64,000 nucleotides of DNA. Origin: Bacteroidales bacterium (lineage in GTDB: Bacteria; Bacteroidota; Bacteroidia; Bacteroidales; WCHB1-69). Every line of letters begins with the position of its first letter. The stretch's first letter is position 1. The stretch covers positions 1 through 64,000 of the forward strand of contig JAFRUI010000022.1 of NCBI GenBank assembly GCA_017438945.1, in the 5' to 3' direction. Under the pieces are notes generated by a model that was given only the letters and a program-made list of their open reading frames with translations, made no database searches and was not told the origin of the DNA. Shown piece after piece: positions 60,976 to 64,000 of the stretch. A program made the position numbers and the translations under genes.

Positions 60976-63000
60976 ATGAACTTCAAACTCACATCTTCAT
61001 ACGAACCGTCCGGGGACCAGCCCGAAGCCATTAAAAAACTGGTGGAGGGGCTGAACAATGGCGACAAAGCGCAGACGTTGCTTGGCGTGACCGGCTCCGG
61101 TAAGACGTTTACCATCGCCAATGTGCTGAACCAGGTGAACCGTCCGGCACTCGTGTTGAGCCACAACAAGACGCTCGCTGCCCAACTCTACAGTGAATTC
61201 AAGCAGTTTTTCCCCGAAAATGCTGTAGAATACTATGTTTCCTATTACGATTATTACCAACCGGAAGCGTATATTCCGACTACCAATACTTATATTGAAA
61301 AGGATTTGTCCATCAATGACGAGATCGAAAAGTTGCGTTTGCACACTACGGCAGCGTTGATGTCGGGACGGCGTGATGTGATTGTAGTGGCCTCGGTGTC
61401 TTGTATTTACGGTATCGGAAATCCGGAAGATTTTTCCAAGAATGTCATCCATCTGCATTCGGGGATGAAGATCGACCGCAATTCGCTGTTGCTGAAGTTC
61501 GTAGCGAGTCTTTATTCACGCACCGAACTCGATTTGCAAGGCGGACAGTTCCGCGTGAAGGGCGACACAGTGGATATTTTCCCACCCTACAACGAGCACG
61601 CTTTCCGTATCATTTTCTGGGACGATGAGATTGAGACTCTGGAAATTATCGAGGCGGCCACGGGTGGAGTCATCACCAAAGAGGAGAACATTGTGATTTA
61701 TCCAGCGAGTTTGTTCGTCACCACACAACAGACGATGAATGAAGCCATCAATCAGATCGTGTTGGATTTGGGCGAGCAGCGTGATTATCTGAAATCTATC
61801 GGCAAACATTTGGAAGCCAAACGGTTGGAAGACCGGGTGACGTATGATGTGGAGATGATGAAGGAGTTGGGCTACTGTTCCGGCATTGAAAACTATTCAC
61901 GCTATTTCGACAAGCGAGAGCCGGGGATGCGCCCGTTCTGCATCCTTGACTTTTTCCCCGAAGACTTTGTGTTAGTGATAGATGAGAGCCATGTAACGGT
62001 GCCGCAGATTGGGGCAATGTACGGCGGCGACCGTTCCCGCAAGATCAACTTGGTGGAGTACGGTTTCCGGCTGCCTGCCGCCTTGGACAACCGTCCGTTG
62101 AAGTTCGACGAATTCGAGGCTTTGGTTGGGCAGACCATCTACATGAGCGCCACGCCGGCAGACTACGAACTTGAGCAGTCGGGTGGGGTAGTGGTAGAGC
62201 AGGTGGTGCGGCCCACGGGACTGTTAGATCCGCCGATAGAGGTACGGCCTGCCACCAATCAGGTTGACGACTTGCTGAACGAGATTGAAGATACTGTCGA
62301 TAAAGGCGAGCGCGTCTTGGTGACCACACTGACCAAGCGTATGGCCGAAGAGCTGAACACTTACCTTATAAACATCGGAATAAGAGCTTGTTACATTCAC
62401 TCAGATGTGGAAACCCTTGACAGAGTGGAGATTTTGCAGAACTTGCGTGCTGGCGCCATCGATGTGCTGGTGGGCGTAAACCTGCTGCGTGAAGGTTTGG
62501 ATTTGCCGGAAGTGTCGTTGGTGGCTATTATGGATGCTGATAAGGAAGGTTTCTTGCGCAACGTGCGTTCGCTCACGCAGACAGCCGGACGTGCCGCGCG
62601 CCACGTGAACGGCCGGGTGATTTTCTACGCTAACAAAATCACCAAATCCATGCAGGCTACTATAGACGAGACCAATCGCCGTCGTTCCAAACAGATAGCT
62701 TACAACGAGTTACATCACATTGTGCCGAAAGGGGTGGTGAAATCGGACGAGATGCTGCTCACGGGCATGTCAAGCGATAACGGCAAGCAGAAAAAACAAG
62801 GGGTTCAGTATGTTCAGAAAGAAAAGAAAATGTCTGCCGTTGCGGAGGATTTGTCCATGTATAATATGGAACAGTTAGAGAAGAAGAAAAAATCATACCG
62901 CAAGGAAATGGAAAAGGCAGTGAAAGAGCTGGATTTTGAGAAAGCTGCCGAGTACCGCGATGCTATTGTGGCGATTGAGAACCGGATTCGGGAGTACTGA
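60976..63000 (+). CDS. uvrB: Excinuclease ABC subunit B
   Basis: The 674-residue protein is the damage-verification helicase of nucleotide excision repair. Walker A reads G-V-T-G-S-G-K-T (about residues 37-44), and the DNA-clamping beta-hairpin contains Y-Y-V-S-Y-Y-D-Y-Y-Q-P-E-A-Y near 92-105. D-E-S-H is Walker B, and the helicase end has the Q-T-A-G-R-A-A-R motif. The C-terminal UVR domain (about 635-670), which contacts UvrC, is complete. Repeats flank both ends of the gene. UvrA and UvrC are not in the window. Confidence 0.97.
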   Translation: MNFKLTSSYEPSGDQPEAIKKLVEGLNNGDKAQTLLGVTGSGKTFTIANVLNQVNRPALVLSHNKTLAAQLYSEFKQFFPENAVEYYVSYYDYYQPEAYIPTTNTYIEKDLSINDEIEKLRLHTTAALMSGRRDVIVVASVSCIYGIGNPEDFSKNVIHLHSGMKIDRNSLLLKFVASLYSRTELDLQGGQFRVKGDTVDIFPPYNEHAFRIIFWDDEIETLEIIEAATGGVITKEENIVIYPASLFVTTQQTMNEAINQIVLDLGEQRDYLKSIGKHLEAKRLEDRVTYDVEMMKELGYCSGIENYSRYFDKREPGMRPFCILDFFPEDFVLVIDESHVTVPQIGAMYGGDRSRKINLVEYGFRLPAALDNRPLKFDEFEALVGQTIYMSATPADYELEQSGGVVVEQVVRPTGLLDPPIEVRPATNQVDDLLNEIEDTVDKGERVLVTTLTKRMAEELNTYLINIGIRACYIHSDVETLDRVEILQNLRAGAIDVLVGVNLLREGLDLPEVSLVAIMDADKEGFLRNVRSLTQTAGRAARHVNGRVIFYANKITKSMQATIDETNRRRSKQIAYNELHHIVPKGVVKSDEMLLTGMSSDNGKQKKQGVQYVQKEKKMSAVAEDLSMYNMEQLEKKKKSYRKEMEKAVKELDFEKAAEYRDAIVAIENRIREY

Positions 63001-63085
63001 CAATAACTATGACAATAACTATAACTATAACCATGACAATAACTTTGACTATTACTCTAATTTAAACTTAGACTTAAACTGTTAT
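63001..63085. repeat. AACTATGACAATAACTATAAC degenerate repeat
   Basis: Several imperfect copies of GACAATAACTATGA start right at the uvrB stop codon and change into CTTAGACTTAAACT. The related TAGTCATAGTTATTG stretch at 23660-23690 is its reverse complement in type. Confidence 0.65.
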
Positions 63086-63173
63086 CTATAATACTTATTA
63101 TCACCGCTAATCACCGAAGTCTTACGTCTCAAATCCCAAAAAAGTTAAAAAGTATTAATTCCCAAAAAAATAG

Positions 63174-63181
63174 TATATTTG
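63174..63181 (+). promoter_or_regulatory. Candidate promoter -7 box
   Basis: TATATTTG lies 10 bases before the ATG at 63192, which would leave almost no leader. Confidence 0.4.
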
Positions 63182-63191
63182 CGGCCTGATT

Positions 63192-64000
63192 ATGGATAGA
63201 ATGGATTTTGAAGATATAAGGCCATATACGGACGCTGAATTTAAGGAGGCGTATTATCGGTTGATGGAGGATCCCCGATTTCAGGATGCTTTGCGGCTTT
63301 GTCTGCAGAATTACGGGGTAGAGGATTTCAGGAAGGATATGGAGCGGTACCAGACCATTGAAGAGGTACAAGTGGAGTTTGACAAGCGGTTTCTGGATGT
63401 TTTTCTTTCCCAATCCACAAAAGGGGTTTTTCTTTCGGGAATAGAGAATTTAGAGGAGGAAAAGACATATATGTTTATTGGGAACCATCGTGACATCACG
63501 TTGGATCCTGCCTTGTTGCAGTACTATTTTTTCATTGAAAAGAAGAAAACTTCCCGTATCGCGATGGGGGATAACTTGTTCACTACCCCCTTGTTGGGCG
63601 AAATCGCGAAGCTGAACAAGATGATCAAGGTGAAGCGGGGAGGAACTATGCGTGAGAAGTTAGTCAATTTCCAGAAGTTGGCTGCCTATATCCAGTATTC
63701 GCTTTTCGAGGATAAGGAATCTGTATGGATTGCCCAGCGCGACGGTCGCACCAAAGACGGCAATGATTTCACCAAGCAGGGTTTGCTGAAGATGATCACT
63801 ATGGGTAACGACAAGCATCTGTTGGAAACAATCCGCAAGATGAACATTACCCCTTTGACGGTCTCCTATGAGTATGAGTCTTGCGACAAAATGAAGGCAC
63901 GCGAGCTTGCTTTGAGTGAAAATGGCCCTTACGTAAAAGAGCCGGGAGAGGATTTCAACAGCATCAAGCAGGGCATTTTCGGTCAGAAGGGTAGGGTAGC
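63192..64000 (+). CDS. Acyltransferase-like protein (partial, GPAT/PlsB-PlsC superfamily)
   Basis: The gene runs off the right edge after about 269 codons. Residues around 97-105 read G-N-H-R-D-I-T-L-D-P, which resembles block I of glycerolipid acyltransferases. The aspartate is six residues after the histidine, where HX4D enzymes have five, unless the nearer D is used. Downstream, R-I-A-M-G-D-N-L-F and W-I-A-Q-R-D-G-R-T-K-D match blocks II and III of a Bacteroidota acyltransferase group. The substrate is unknown. The N-terminal 90 residues are helical and acidic. Repeat DNA separates it from uvrB. Confidence 0.8.
   Translation, partial: MDRMDFEDIRPYTDAEFKEAYYRLMEDPRFQDALRLCLQNYGVEDFRKDMERYQTIEEVQVEFDKRFLDVFLSQSTKGVFLSGIENLEEEKTYMFIGNHRDITLDPALLQYYFFIEKKKTSRIAMGDNLFTTPLLGEIAKLNKMIKVKRGGTMREKLVNFQKLAAYIQYSLFEDKESVWIAQRDGRTKDGNDFTKQGLLKMITMGNDKHLLETIRKMNITPLTVSYEYESCDKMKARELALSENGPYVKEPGEDFNSIKQGIFGQKGRV

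Overview
The window looks like chromosomal DNA of a member of the Bacteroidota, most likely an uncultured Bacteroidales. The support comes from the sequence: a PorQ-type component of the type IX secretion system (T9SS), proteins ending in the T9SS C-terminal sorting domain (CTD), DUF4175 and AsmA-like Bacteroidota proteins, lipoproteins with LxxC lipoboxes, and many start-proximal boxes matching the Bacteroidota -7 promoter element TAnnTTTG. A second short word, TTG or TTTG, sits 18-20 bases upstream in the clearest cases. Most of the content is housekeeping. No plasmid, phage, insertion sequence, rRNA or CRISPR array is visible.

Layout. 1-4931: a repeated minus-strand module of ECF sigma factor plus multi-span membrane protein, with a secreted M16 zinc protease between the two copies; the second membrane gene runs off the left edge. 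5015-5736: two overlapping lipoprotein genes. 6255-9583: xerD, cinA and a Fic-domain protein. 9963-11219: a decayed island with a truncated DUF1016 gene, a stray T9SS CTD fragment, a broken higB-like toxin and an intact higA-like antitoxin. 11303-14861: a T9SS-exported protein and an AAA/DUF4143 ATPase. 15052-26695: guaA, a second M16 protease, purE, an AddA/RecB-like helicase-nuclease, guaB, a universal stress protein and a flavin reductase. 26696-28773: another stray T9SS CTD, small membrane proteins and lipoproteins. 29064-32569: a membrane-bound LytTR regulator, then porQ with a sugar aminotransferase. 32564-39182: two minus-strand operons, one of sufE, lipoprotein, SDR, LD-carboxypeptidase and acyltransferase, the other of a lipoprotein and an AsmA-like protein. 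39328-43900: murB, an Omp85-like protein, yggS, tRNA-Arg, a UbiA prenyltransferase and tRNA-Glu. 44004-48384: nfo, purM, queA and two rubrerythrins. 48658-57378: an apparent seven-gene operon from rpiB to mnmG. 58048-64000: metG, a small beta-barrel protein, uvrB and a partial acyltransferase.

How the genes fit together. Four purine genes (guaA, purE, guaB, purM) are scattered, not clustered. Envelope functions recur: T9SS export and possibly its anchor sugar, LPS/phospholipid acyl transfer, peptidoglycan precursor synthesis and recycling, and outer-membrane barrels. DNA repair and tRNA modification are represented by uvrB, nfo, the AddA-like protein, mnmG and queA.

Intergenic DNA is unusual. 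Short-period degenerate repeats sit just beyond many stop codons, and a 28-base palindrome built on GTTTC-NN-GAAAC occurs three times. The most interesting leads are the duplicated sigma/membrane-protein pair around an M16 protease, the orphan T9SS CTD fragments, the divergent LytTR-regulator/lipoprotein intergenic region with a 21-base-phased direct repeat, and the porQ-aminotransferase operon. All functions are read from sequence and remembered family features; no database search was run.
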